Assembly (NCBI GenBank): GCA_022819745.1
Contig: JAJEGS010000017.1
Span: 24,181 to 88,180, forward strand
Direction of reading: 5' to 3'
Source of the DNA: Candidatus Latescibacterota bacterium
Lineage (GTDB): Bacteria > Latescibacterota > UBA2968 > UBA8231
DNA length: 64,000 bases
Both the position numbers and the translations under genes were made by a program. Shown piece after piece: positions 26,092-35,274 of this stretch; position 1 is the first letter of the stretch; each line of letters starts with the position of its first letter. Below the pieces are notes generated by a model. It was given only the letters and a program-made list of their open reading frames with translations. It was not told where the DNA came from and made no database searches.

Positions 26092-26952
26092 CTATACGCC
26101 GCTGAATTCCATGAAACCGTCTGAGCCATCTGCCTGAATAGCATATCGGAATCGGAGTTCATCCTTGTCGTCACTTCGTGTATCGTCCTTGATCTCCAGC
26201 ACATGAACGGCGGCATAGAAGCCATTTACGTTCCGCAATACGACGATCTCTCCACATTTGGGAGTCCGGGCGCGTGAAGTATAGTCCAACGACTCAGCGT
26301 CCAGTACCTGTGCGATGGATGTGCATCGTCGGGCCAGCGCGACGCCGTTAATTGAAGGAGGATCGTTGAGAATATGGATGCTCACGTCGCTCGCTTTACT
26401 CCATTTGGTTTCAAATTCAAGCTTTCCACGACCGATAACATAGCGCCCATTGTGGCTACTGTAATCGAACACAGCTTCTCCGGTCAGTGACGTCATCTGC
26501 GGGGGTGGCACATCCGAAGCCTTGCCCTCAAAACGCTTGATTCCAAGTTTTTCGGCGATCATTACCGCAAGTTCGGCCGGCGTATGATCACAGGCTTGTT
26601 CGTACTTGATGGCAGTCGGCAAGCCGGGAACAAGCGTGTCGTCAAAGCGCACCGGCAAAATATACTCGCCTTTATTCTGCACAGCACGGCTCAGGATTGA
26701 CTGCCTTTCATAGATCGGCCAGGCCCTTTCTACGTACGCCTTAGAAATGAACATCACTACATAGTCAGCCCTATGCTCGAATACGTCCTGAAATTCTTCC
26801 GCGAGATTCTTTCCCCAAAGCCGGACGGTAGCGAATTCGTCGTAGAATACGGAGACTCCCCAGGTCTGGAGTAATCGCGCAACCTCTTCAACGTATCCAC
26901 GCTGTTCGCCAGCGAAGGATAGTGCTACTTCATATTTTGCGTTTTCGTTCAT
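26092..26952 (-). CDS. TIR domain protein
   Basis: A 286-residue protein. Residues 1 to about 140 form a TIR domain: EVALSFAGEQRGYVEEVARLL at the start, VSVFYDE near 34, VVMFISKAYVERAWPIYERQ with a candidate NADase catalytic Glu at about residue 82, and YILPVRFDDTLVPGLP. The C-terminal half is beta-rich with no recognised family. Its ATG is 13 nt after the HsdM-S stop, so Fic, HsdM-S and TIR appear to form one transcript. An immune effector role is plausible. Confidence 0.8.
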   Translation of the reverse strand: MNENAKYEVALSFAGEQRGYVEEVARLLQTWGVSVFYDEFATVRLWGKNLAEEFQDVFEHRADYVVMFISKAYVERAWPIYERQSILSRAVQNKGEYILPVRFDDTLVPGLPTAIKYEQACDHTPAELAVMIAEKLGIKRFEGKASDVPPPQMTSLTGEAVFDYSSHNGRYVIGRGKLEFETKWSKASDVSIHILNDPPSINGVALARRCTSIAQVLDAESLDYTSRARTPKCGEIVVLRNVNGFYAAVHVLEIKDDTRSDDKDELRFRYAIQADGSDGFMEFSGV

Positions 26953-26965
26953 TAATCTATACTCC

Positions 26966-29494
26966 TTACAATTTCTCGCCCCACACCCGCCCAATCGCCG
27001 CCCGAATCTTCCCCTCCATCCGCTCCACCAACTCCCGATTAGCGGCGACAAGAGACTGTTCGGCTTCGGTTTCGGCGACGAGGGCTTGCTGGATTTCAAG
27101 AGGCGGTAGCGGAATCTCGAAGTCCCGTATCTGATGCGTCGTGAGATTCTTGAATACAGCGCCAACCGACTGTGAACCATGGATTTCATGTCGTGATAGA
27201 AGATCAAAATACAAATACTCTGGTAGAACTATGTCGCTTTTTAGATCGCGTAGTCCAACAAATCCGTCATGGATGCAAGCGTCCTTAGCGAGTATAGTCG
27301 GAAGACCTGGATTGCCACTCACGGTGATAATTACGTCACCTTTTTTCATAGGACGACTTTTCTTTGACCCTTCATGCGTTAATGAATCAATCTGAGGCGT
27401 AGTATACATACCGTCTCGTGTAATATCTGCAACCATGAGTCTTGGAATTGGACCACCATAATAGTTAGGATCGCCTTTCGGTCGAGGCGAACTACCTCTA
27501 ACTATCTCAGCAAGAGAACCGACTTTCACCATCGGCCACTCAGGATCAACCACAATCTGCGGCCGATAGTTGTCAATCACCGCCCGCGCCCCGTCTATCA
27601 CCCGCTGATACCCCTCAATCTCCGCCACAATCTCTCGCTGCACTTCCATCGGCGGCAGAGGGACTTCGTACTCTTCAATGAACTTTCGTGGCACACGCTG
27701 AAGTCCACCAGTGCCTGTCATGTTACTGATACCAGATTGGCGAAATAGCGGATGGGTAACGCAAAAATAAATCCATTCCGGGAGCACTCTTTCAGAACTG
27801 CGAAGCACATAAAACTCGCTGGAACCAAATCCAATACCATTTTTCAGATTTTTCGCAATACCGGCCTTACCGTTTTCAAAACACGGTGTCACTTTGGCCA
27901 GCAACACGTCGCCGTCTGCAAAGTAAGTATAGCTCGCTCCCACCTCACCAAGTACTCTGTGCTCTTTAGCAACGAACGAGATTTGGTTCTCGTTTAGATC
28001 AGCCATCGGTACGAAGGAGACCTCGGTATCCGCTAGGAACTCGGAAAGTTCGGATTTACGAGGGTTGACAGTGCAGATATCTCCTATTGGAAAAAACGGG
28101 GACGCAGTACTAATTCTTGTATTCTCCCGATACCTTTCCCCGCTCAGATTATACTCCCCACCCGCCGCAATCTTCTCCTTCTCGGCGATCAGCCCCAGCA
28201 TAGCCGTATAATCCACCCCAGGTTCCGCCACACCATCACTTGACACCGACTCCCCCTCCCGCAGCCGCCCCAAATACTCCCCAAGCTCCTCCCTCACCCT
28301 CGGCAAGTCATTCTCCGCAATCTCCCGCCGCTGCGCCCCCAAATCAAACCCATCATTCTCCACCTTAAAAAAGGCAACGCGATCCGTCTTTTGCGCCAAC
28401 ACCTTGTCCAGCAGCAGAATGGACGTCTTAACCCCCGAATAAGGCTGAAACACGCCCGCCGGCAGCGAGATAACAGCCACCAGATAATTCTCCACCAGCA
28501 TCTTGCGTAGCTGCTTATGAGCATTCTGGCTCTGAAAAATAATGCCCTCCGGCACAATGATACCGGCGCGCCCCGTCGGCGTCAGATGCTCAGCTATGTA
28601 ATCGACAAACAGCACCTCGCTGCGTTTGGCCTGCACTGAAAAGCGGCGATGCGGACGGATGCCGCCCTTGGGCGACATAAACGGCGGATTGGCCAAAATC
28701 ACGTCGGCATACTCGGTCCAGCGCTCCTCGCTGGTCAGAGTATCGTATTCGGCAATATGCGGCTCGACAAAGCCATGCAGATACAGATTCACCAGCGACA
28801 GCCGCACCATATCGGGCGAAATGTCATAGCCTCTGAAGTTGGCCGCGATTTTTCCTTTCTCATCCGGCGTCAGCGCACTGTTGCCCTCGTCGTCGGTATT
28901 GGCCTTGAGAATGTGCTTGTACGACGAAATCAGAAACCCAGCCGTGCCGCAGGCCGGGTCGAGCACAGTCTCGTCTTTCTTCGGGTCAATAACAGAGACA
29001 ATGAAGTCGATAATATGACGCGGAGTGCGGAACTGCCCGGCGTCCCCCTGCGAACCAAGGACCGAGAGCAGATATTCAAAGGCATCGCCGAGCCGCTCGC
29101 TGTGATCGTACGTAAACTCGTCGATAACCTTCAGGAAGGCGCGCAAAGTCTCCGGGTCGCGGTAGGGCAAATAGGCGTTGTTGAAGATGTCGCGGAACAG
29201 CGGCGGAATGCCCGGATTTTCCGGCATCCGGGTGATCGCCTCGGCGTACAGATTCAAAGTCTCGTGGCCGCCCAAGCCAGAGCGCACCAGTTGAGGCCAG
29301 CCATAGCGGGCAAAGTCACCGGCAAAAAACGTGCGCTGCCCACCCAACTCCTCGCTCTCGGCGTCAATGTCGTCCATAAACTTGTAGATGAGCGCGATAG
29401 TAATCTGCTCTACTTGGCTCTTCGGATCGGGCACCTTGCCGACGAGGATGTCGCGGGCCGTGTCAATGCGGCGTTTGGTAGCGGTGTCAAGCAT
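26966..29494 (-). CDS. Type I restriction-modification: fused HsdM methylase and HsdS specificity protein
   Basis: An 842-residue fusion. Residues 1 to about 460 are the N6-adenine methylase, with motif I DPACGTAGF near 180 and motif IV NPPF near 250, plus QGDAGQFRTPRHI. Residues about 475-830 hold two target-recognition halves, each ending in a conserved helix region (IEEYEVPLPPMEVQREIV; RDFEIPLPPLEIQQALV). M and S are usually separate genes. The ATG at 29494 lies 1 nt after the Fic stop. It methylates a split recognition site together with HsdR at 31517-34054. Confidence 0.9.
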   Translation of the reverse strand: MLDTATKRRIDTARDILVGKVPDPKSQVEQITIALIYKFMDDIDAESEELGGQRTFFAGDFARYGWPQLVRSGLGGHETLNLYAEAITRMPENPGIPPLFRDIFNNAYLPYRDPETLRAFLKVIDEFTYDHSERLGDAFEYLLSVLGSQGDAGQFRTPRHIIDFIVSVIDPKKDETVLDPACGTAGFLISSYKHILKANTDDEGNSALTPDEKGKIAANFRGYDISPDMVRLSLVNLYLHGFVEPHIAEYDTLTSEERWTEYADVILANPPFMSPKGGIRPHRRFSVQAKRSEVLFVDYIAEHLTPTGRAGIIVPEGIIFQSQNAHKQLRKMLVENYLVAVISLPAGVFQPYSGVKTSILLLDKVLAQKTDRVAFFKVENDGFDLGAQRREIAENDLPRVREELGEYLGRLREGESVSSDGVAEPGVDYTAMLGLIAEKEKIAAGGEYNLSGERYRENTRISTASPFFPIGDICTVNPRKSELSEFLADTEVSFVPMADLNENQISFVAKEHRVLGEVGASYTYFADGDVLLAKVTPCFENGKAGIAKNLKNGIGFGSSEFYVLRSSERVLPEWIYFCVTHPLFRQSGISNMTGTGGLQRVPRKFIEEYEVPLPPMEVQREIVAEIEGYQRVIDGARAVIDNYRPQIVVDPEWPMVKVGSLAEIVRGSSPRPKGDPNYYGGPIPRLMVADITRDGMYTTPQIDSLTHEGSKKSRPMKKGDVIITVSGNPGLPTILAKDACIHDGFVGLRDLKSDIVLPEYLYFDLLSRHEIHGSQSVGAVFKNLTTHQIRDFEIPLPPLEIQQALVAETEAEQSLVAANRELVERMEGKIRAAIGRVWGEKL

Positions 29495-29495
29495 A

Positions 29496-30386
29496 TTAGC
29501 TCCGGTAAACGAACCCCTCCCCGATCTTCCACACCCCCTTCTCGCGAAAAGCGGGGATGGTCTGACGACGAGCGGCGTTAGTAACCGCAGGTGCCGAGAG
29601 CCCATGCTGCTTGATATAATCCGACAGCCGGATAATGGCCTCCCCCCGCAAATAGCTCAACCTCTTGTGCAGCGACTCTACGAGCCCCAACGCCAGAATA
29701 TCTTCCATCGTCCTAGTCAGTTGGCGACCCTCATAGTCCCTGAACGCCTGATAGTACCGCTCCTTCTCCGAGTTGCGAATAATAAGACGCGGCAGTCCGA
29801 GCTGGATAAGTTGAAAGTTGATGAGAACCCGCCCCAAGCGGCCATTGCCGTCGCAAAAGGGATGGATGGTCTCAAAATCTAAGTGGAATCGGGCAATTTT
29901 ATCGAGGAAGTAGGAGCCGAGATCGCTGGAATACTCGACGAGGATGTCATCTATCATGCGCTCCACATGCTCGGGTGCCGGCGCAATATGAGTCCCCACC
30001 CGCACGTATTCCCCCTGCTCGCGAAAGCGTCCGGCGATGGCATCATTAATGCCGCCAATGAGCATCTGATGCAAGAGTAGTATTAGGTCTTTGCTCAGCT
30101 CGCTGTCTTTAGCTTTGGTGCGTTTGTATTCCGTGACGCGGGCTAGATTTTTCGCCTCAAAAACTTCCCGCACAGACACATTTCGCGACAACACCTGCTC
30201 CAACAGAATCCGCTCTGTCTCCTCAAGAGTAAGCGTTGAATTCTCAATCGCGTTCGAGTTGTACACACTCTCGGGGACCTCCACTTCGTCGATCATCGAC
30301 AGCAGCGATTCCTTGCCTTGGCGCAAGGTATCGTACGCTCGTTTCAAATCTTGGATGCGGCTTTTTATCGGTTGTGTGGTCGCCAT
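29496..30386 (-). CDS. Fic family protein (AMPylation)
   Basis: A 296-residue protein with the active-site motif HPFCDGNGRLGR at residues 175-186. An N-terminal inhibitory helix motif SNAIEN lies at 44-49, typical of class II Fic proteins. A winged-helix-like tail is likely (APAVTNAARRQTI). It modifies hydroxyl groups of target proteins, usually with AMP. It is the first gene of a Fic / HsdM-S / TIR unit. Confidence 0.88.
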   Translation of the reverse strand: MATTQPIKSRIQDLKRAYDTLRQGKESLLSMIDEVEVPESVYNSNAIENSTLTLEETERILLEQVLSRNVSVREVFEAKNLARVTEYKRTKAKDSELSKDLILLLHQMLIGGINDAIAGRFREQGEYVRVGTHIAPAPEHVERMIDDILVEYSSDLGSYFLDKIARFHLDFETIHPFCDGNGRLGRVLINFQLIQLGLPRLIIRNSEKERYYQAFRDYEGRQLTRTMEDILALGLVESLHKRLSYLRGEAIIRLSDYIKQHGLSAPAVTNAARRQTIPAFREKGVWKIGEGFVYRS

Positions 30387-30589
30387 GTCGCTATTGTATC
30401 GTATTCACTATATATTGTCAAATATCCGTGAATGAACCGGGAAAAATGGGTGCCATTCACGGTTTTTTCGGATAAATACGTTAATCACGGAGGAGAAGGC
30501 CGGATTGATTGCCAGCCTCTATGTCATGGTGGGACTTGGCGGTATTTAGCTAGAGCTCAAAAATCCGCCTCTTTTGACAAAAACTCGGT

Positions 30590-31018
30590 TCAGTGCCTAG
30601 GGCGCTTCAAGAACAAAACCGGCTCACCATAGTCTCCCTCACCCACTTGGTCGAGATCTCGGTGTTCGATGTCTTCCAGTTGTCCGAGTTTACTCGTCCA
30701 TGTTCCATCCGCAAGCTGCCGCGTAGCGTGTGTAGGACTGCCATCTAGAGCGAAAATAGCCACTTTTTCCACTCCCGCTTCAAAGGTGGCATCTTGGCAC
30801 ACTTCAAACCCGAGCTTTTTGAAGACTTCGGCGTAGACTTCCACTGTATACTCTCTGGGTACACCTTCGGGCCAATAATACTGACCAAAAGAATCTGGTT
30901 CCCACCAACGGGAATCATCCCCTGCAGCCCAAGCGATACAGTTATAATCGACTTGGGCTGGGCTGGTAATCTTGTATGTGTCGCTACGGAGCCTTGGGAA
31001 CAAGCGTTCCAGATTCAC
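30590..31018 (-). CDS. DUF7689-like hypothetical protein
   Basis: A 142-residue protein from the GTG at 31018, which overlaps the stop of the upstream gene as GTGA. A longer start at 31054 is possible. It has YNCIAWAAGDDSRWW, YWPEGVPREYT and THATRQLADGTWTSKLG, a pattern known from DUF7689 proteins. The NCIAWA cysteine and later histidine resemble a papain-like pair, but no activity is proven. Confidence 0.6.
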   Translation of the reverse strand: MNLERLFPRLRSDTYKITSPAQVDYNCIAWAAGDDSRWWEPDSFGQYYWPEGVPREYTVEVYAEVFKKLGFEVCQDATFEAGVEKVAIFALDGSPTHATRQLADGTWTSKLGQLEDIEHRDLDQVGEGDYGEPVLFLKRPRH

Positions 31019-31338
31019 CAACGCAACCCTTTCCTCCGCCCCCACTTCAGCCAATCTTGGGTCATCTCTGCGACAACGCCCCGATGCTTGGGAAGCACGG
31101 GATCTTCTCGTGCAATTGACCTAAGTGCCCAAAACCAGTGTTCCGGCTTGTGTTCGAGTTCTCTAAGAATTAACGGCAGCGCTTGCGGCCCCATGCCTAT
31201 GATCTGCTGGTACGCAGGATGTAGAACGACCTCTCGTATTGAGGAAAGATGAGCGCATTCCTCACGTACAATTTCTGCGAGACGGTGGAATTGTTCCGGC
31301 AAAACATCTGGCTGAGGCTGTAGGGATTCCGTGCTCAA
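31015..31338 (-). CDS. Hypothetical protein coupled to the DUF7689-like gene
   Basis: A 107-residue helical protein (HPAYQQIIGMGPQALPLILRELEHKPEHWFWALRSI in outline) with a HEAT-like feel. It overlaps the next gene by 4 nt, so the two are probably translated together. The pair often occurs together in other genomes, as far as I recall. Function unknown. Confidence 0.55.
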   Translation of the reverse strand: MSTESLQPQPDVLPEQFHRLAEIVREECAHLSSIREVVLHPAYQQIIGMGPQALPLILRELEHKPEHWFWALRSIAREDPVLPKHRGVVAEMTQDWLKWGRRKGLRW

Positions 31339-31516
31339 AGCTTCACTCCCATATCAAAAGACTCGGTAGCTGCATTCTCGGATAGAAAATCCTACTCATT
31401 TAGTAAATTTCCACCGAAAAAACCGATGCCTCCTCGTCCAAGAAGCCTGTGAGGTCCAACGTATTCTATCCCCCGATCCTCGTCAAGCTCCACGGCTCGA
31501 ACGTCGTGTACCCTTT

Positions 31517-34054
31517 CTAGACGGTGAATTGATTCAAGGAGACGTAATCCTTGACATACTCGGGAACGAGCCTGCGGTACGGCTCCGGCACCGCGCGAAA
31601 GTCGCGGGAGGAAAAAGCCGGATTGGTCGCCAATGCAGCAAAGCGCCGATTCTCAATAATGTCTCGCGTCTGGCCACTGGTTAAGTATGCCTTAAAGTAC
31701 GCCCTAATCGCCGAGATGGACTCGGCCTCGTCGGGCTGGTGATCGGCGACAAATTTGGCAAACTCCTCTTCGAGCAACTCGTCCCTAGACTTAAAACGCG
31801 GAATAAGATCAAAAACCTTCTCCAGTATCTCGCGCAAGGTTACGCGACGATCCACCGCAGCAGCTTGGCGCAACTTGGCGAGGGTGTAGTACTCCTCGGG
31901 CTTGTCGAAGACCTCCTGATTCACATAGTCGATGGCGCGATCCCATTGGCCCGCCTCAATAGCTTGGGCAATGACGTCGTTCTCGCGCACCTCGTCGGCA
32001 AAGCGGTCGAAGAACATCCGATCAATTCTCATCCCCTCGGAGCCGATCTGCTCTTGCTCTATAGTCGAGAGAAAGTCGTCCCCCAAGTGCTCGTACGTGT
32101 CGGCATATACAACCGGCCTTGGGTCGTCCCTGTCCCTATCACTTCTATCTCGCAGCCGAGGCAATTCCAATACCTCATCGTAGTTGAACTCATTCTCGAA
32201 GTATTGGCAGTTGCCGAAGAAGTCGAACAGCTTGAAGGTCGTCTTCTCCGGGTCGGCGACAACGTCTGCGGCGCGGTGCCCTATCATCTGGTCGAGGAAG
32301 TTGTGCTTCCTCGTGCCGCGCCCCTTGATCTGGACGAAATCCGTCGGCGAGAATATCGGCCTGAACAGGCCCAAGTTGAGAATGTCGGTGCAGTCGTAGC
32401 CGGTAGTCATCATGCCGACGGTTACGCATACCCGCGCCTTACTCGTCCGGTACTCGCGCATGAAGTTGCCGGACCCCCGGAGGTTATTGTTGGCAAAGTT
32501 GACCGTGAATTGCTGGGCATCCATCACATGCGACGTAACCTGAACCGCAAAGTCCGACTGGTACTTGCCCGGAAACATGCGGTCGGCGATCTCATTGAAG
32601 AACTGCGTTAGCTTGGCCGCGTGCTCCTGGCTCACCGCGAAGACGATGGACTTCCCGATCTCCCCGCTGATCGGGTCGCGGAGCGCATTCTCCAAGAAAG
32701 TTCGGCAGAAGACCGCGTTGGTAGCCTCCGAGAAAAACTCCCGCTCGAAATCGCGCTTCTTGAACGCCTCTTCCTGCTGCTCTCCTTCATCATCGGTAAA
32801 AGACACCACAAAACCCTCGTCAGCGAGAAGTTGGGTAGTCACCTCCGTTCGTGCATCAACAACCCGAGGATTGACCAGATACCCATCGCGCACCCCATCA
32901 AGCAACGAGTAGCGAAACGTCGGCTCGCCACTCTCGCAGCCGAAGGTGCGGTAGGTGTCGAGCAACAATCGGCGCTCCACCTCGCGCGGGTCGCGCACAT
33001 GCGGACCGGTCGCATGAGTGCCTCTGAGGTAGTCTCGGGGCGTCGCGGTCAGCCCCAGCTTGTAGCCGACGAAGTAATCGAATACAGCGCGGGCATTACC
33101 GCTGATAGACCGGTGCGCCTCATCCGAAATCACCAAGTCGAAGTCCGTCGGCGAAAACAGCGACTGGTACTTGTTGTTGAACAGCAGCGACTGAACGGTC
33201 GTGACCACAATATGCGCCCGCCGCCAGTCGTCGCGTTTCTCCTTGTAGATGACCGTGTCAAAGTCGTTCGCCAAGTACGGGACAAACGACTTGTTCGCCG
33301 CTTGGTCTTCCAACTCCAGCCGATCTACCAAGAAGAGGACGCGGCGGGCGTTGCCGGTGCGGAGAAACAGCTTGATAACAGCGGCGGCCACTAGCGTCTT
33401 GCCGGTACCAGTAGCCATCTCGAACAGAAATCGGTCGCGTCCATCTCGGACAGCCCGCTGCAAACCGCGAATCGCTCGTAGCTGGTAATCGCGCAAAAAG
33501 CGCAGGCTGTGCGTCTGGATATAGCCGGGGCGCTCATCCTCGTTGCGCCATCCGGCCTCGGCCGCATAGTTGGGCCGCTGCGTGAGGACGATGTAGTCGT
33601 CGCCAACCCGTTCATCAATCAGGCGCTGCGGATTGGGCGCAACCTGTTTGTACCCCTCCACCGAATCCGGCGATGGGAACGCCGTGATGATATGCGGATT
33701 GCCGCGCTCTAGATCCCAGAAGTAGTGCAGATTGCCGTTAGAGAGGATGACGAAGCGGCAGTTCAGCGAGCGGGCGTAGCGGCGGGCCTGCTCCTTGCCG
33801 ACTAGTGGGTTTTTGTCCTCGGACTTGGCTTCCAACACGATCAACGGAAAACCCCGGTCGTCGATGAGCAGAAAATCGACAAAACCTCGACCGGAACGCT
33901 CAAAATCATCGCCTAAGCTGTCGAGGTCGTCGCGTTTGAGAGCGACGTGCGCCTCCAAGCGGATATTAGCCGGTCCATTGTCGTCATCGAAGAATCGCCA
34001 ACCAGCGTTTTCGAGCAACTGATCGATTTTATGCCGAGCAGCAGCCTCGCTCAT
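31517..34054 (-). CDS. hsdR: Type I restriction enzyme R subunit (HsdR)
   Basis: An 845-residue protein. Its N-terminal nuclease domain has D60 and ExK at 75-77 in IVLEAKSED. A superfamily 2 helicase follows, with Walker A MATGTGKT near residue 215, DEAH-type SDEAHRS near 312, TATPRDYLRGT and GMMTTGYDCTDILNLGLFRP. The C-terminal helical domain ends at VSLNQFTV. The start is ATG 34054; a GTG at 34057 is one codon longer. Its start overlaps the murB stop. It translocates and cuts unmodified DNA with the HsdM-S fusion. Confidence 0.93.
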   Translation of the reverse strand: MSEAAARHKIDQLLENAGWRFFDDDNGPANIRLEAHVALKRDDLDSLGDDFERSGRGFVDFLLIDDRGFPLIVLEAKSEDKNPLVGKEQARRYARSLNCRFVILSNGNLHYFWDLERGNPHIITAFPSPDSVEGYKQVAPNPQRLIDERVGDDYIVLTQRPNYAAEAGWRNEDERPGYIQTHSLRFLRDYQLRAIRGLQRAVRDGRDRFLFEMATGTGKTLVAAAVIKLFLRTGNARRVLFLVDRLELEDQAANKSFVPYLANDFDTVIYKEKRDDWRRAHIVVTTVQSLLFNNKYQSLFSPTDFDLVISDEAHRSISGNARAVFDYFVGYKLGLTATPRDYLRGTHATGPHVRDPREVERRLLLDTYRTFGCESGEPTFRYSLLDGVRDGYLVNPRVVDARTEVTTQLLADEGFVVSFTDDEGEQQEEAFKKRDFEREFFSEATNAVFCRTFLENALRDPISGEIGKSIVFAVSQEHAAKLTQFFNEIADRMFPGKYQSDFAVQVTSHVMDAQQFTVNFANNNLRGSGNFMREYRTSKARVCVTVGMMTTGYDCTDILNLGLFRPIFSPTDFVQIKGRGTRKHNFLDQMIGHRAADVVADPEKTTFKLFDFFGNCQYFENEFNYDEVLELPRLRDRSDRDRDDPRPVVYADTYEHLGDDFLSTIEQEQIGSEGMRIDRMFFDRFADEVRENDVIAQAIEAGQWDRAIDYVNQEVFDKPEEYYTLAKLRQAAAVDRRVTLREILEKVFDLIPRFKSRDELLEEEFAKFVADHQPDEAESISAIRAYFKAYLTSGQTRDIIENRRFAALATNPAFSSRDFRAVPEPYRRLVPEYVKDYVSLNQFTV

Positions 34055-35073
34055 CACTCCCCACCCTCCACCAACACCGGCTCCCGCTCCAGCCGAATCC
34101 CAAAGGCTTGTTCCACCGCGTCCCGAATCTCACCAGCCAAGGCGAGCACTTCGCAGGTCGTCCCGCCGCGATTGACCAAAGCCAGCGCGTGTCGCTCTGA
34201 AATGCCAGCGCCGCCCCTTTGCTGCCCCTTGTGAAATCCCGCCTGCTCGACGAGCCAAGCAGCCGGCACCTTGACGCCAGCCGCATCGGGAAAGCTCGGG
34301 ACATTGGGATAGCGATCCTTTAATGCAGCAAAGGCTTCCTCGTCGATGACTGGATTCAAGAAGAAGGAGCCGACAGAGCGGGAGTTGGGATCTTGCGGGT
34401 CGATGACCATGGACTTGCCGCGGCGGAGCGCGAGCACAGCGTCGCGCACAGTAGCCAAAGTCGGGCGATCGTCATCTACGTGCCGGCGCAGTTCCGGGTA
34501 GCGGATTTGCGGCTGGCCGCTAACATCCAAGCGATACGTCACCGAGGTCACAATAAAGCGGTCGCGGTCGGCCCCCTTAAAGCGGCTCTGGCGGTAGGCA
34601 AAGCCGCATTCAGCAGGGGCAAACGCGATTTCCTCCAAGGTCTGCCGGTCAAGCGCCCGCACTTCCACAATGGTGTCTTTCACTTCTTGGCCATACGCGC
34701 CCACGTTTTGGATGGGTGTCGCACCCACCGACCCAGGGATACCCGACAGACACTCCACACCAGCCAAGCCTCGCTCCACACAGCACTGCACAAAGCCATC
34801 CCAATCCTCCCCAGCCGCTACCTCGACGGTCTCGCCATTGAACACCATGCCACTGAGTCCCACTTTGAGCACTAAGCCGCTGTACCCCGCGTCGGCAAAC
34901 AGCACGTTGCTGCCGCCGCCGAGCACTTGCACAGAAAGGCCCTCATCAGTCGCCCACGTCAAGCAGGCGCGCATCTCGTCTAGGGAGGTACACTCGGCCA
35001 AATAGCGCGCAGGGCCGCCGAGGCCCATGGTGGTGAGGGGGGCGAGGGGGACATTCTCGCGGAGGATTTGCAT
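34054..35073 (-). CDS. murB: UDP-N-acetylenolpyruvoylglucosamine reductase
   Basis: A 339-residue FAD enzyme of peptidoglycan precursor synthesis. The N-terminal FAD-binding region has TTMGLGGPARY and VLGGGSNVLF. The substrate domain has GIPGSVGATPIQNVGAYGQE, FAYRQSRFK with the active-site Tyr-Arg pair, and the catalytic serine in GSFFLNP. The extra loop places it with the E. coli type. Its stop overlaps the hsdR start (TGATG), joining a housekeeping gene to the restriction island. Confidence 0.93.
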   Translation of the reverse strand: MQILRENVPLAPLTTMGLGGPARYLAECTSLDEMRACLTWATDEGLSVQVLGGGSNVLFADAGYSGLVLKVGLSGMVFNGETVEVAAGEDWDGFVQCCVERGLAGVECLSGIPGSVGATPIQNVGAYGQEVKDTIVEVRALDRQTLEEIAFAPAECGFAYRQSRFKGADRDRFIVTSVTYRLDVSGQPQIRYPELRRHVDDDRPTLATVRDAVLALRRGKSMVIDPQDPNSRSVGSFFLNPVIDEEAFAALKDRYPNVPSFPDAAGVKVPAAWLVEQAGFHKGQQRGGAGISERHALALVNRGGTTCEVLALAGEIRDAVEQAFGIRLEREPVLVEGGE

Positions 35074-35112
35074 GAGACGCCTCTAAGCATTTGCGTTGTT
35101 GGTTATTATTAC

Positions 35113-35235
35113 CTGACGTTACGCATCTGCGCCGAAGCGATAGATGTAGGGGCGTCCCTTGTGGGCGCCCAAGCAACAGCCAGCCCGACCTACGAGGGCA
35201 ACCACAAGGGTTGCCCCTACCATGCGTAACGTCAG
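35113..35235. mobile_element. MITE-like element A
   Basis: Perfect 14-bp terminal inverted repeats (ctgacgttacgcat at 35113-35126; complement at 35222-35235) bound a 123-bp element. An inner inverted repeat of 25 bp with four mismatches (35146-35170 and 35196-35220, gtaggggc... type) fills the core. It lies between divergent murB and the deoxyribosyltransferase gene. No coding capacity. Confidence 0.7.
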
Positions 35236-35274
35236 TTATTCAATATAGCCAAATAGCCAAACCGGAGCGCATTG

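Noticed and set aside
26953..27207. An N-terminal extension of the TIR protein
   Set aside because: It overlaps the HsdM-S C-terminus and shows no domain; the ATG at 26952 fits the TIR start.
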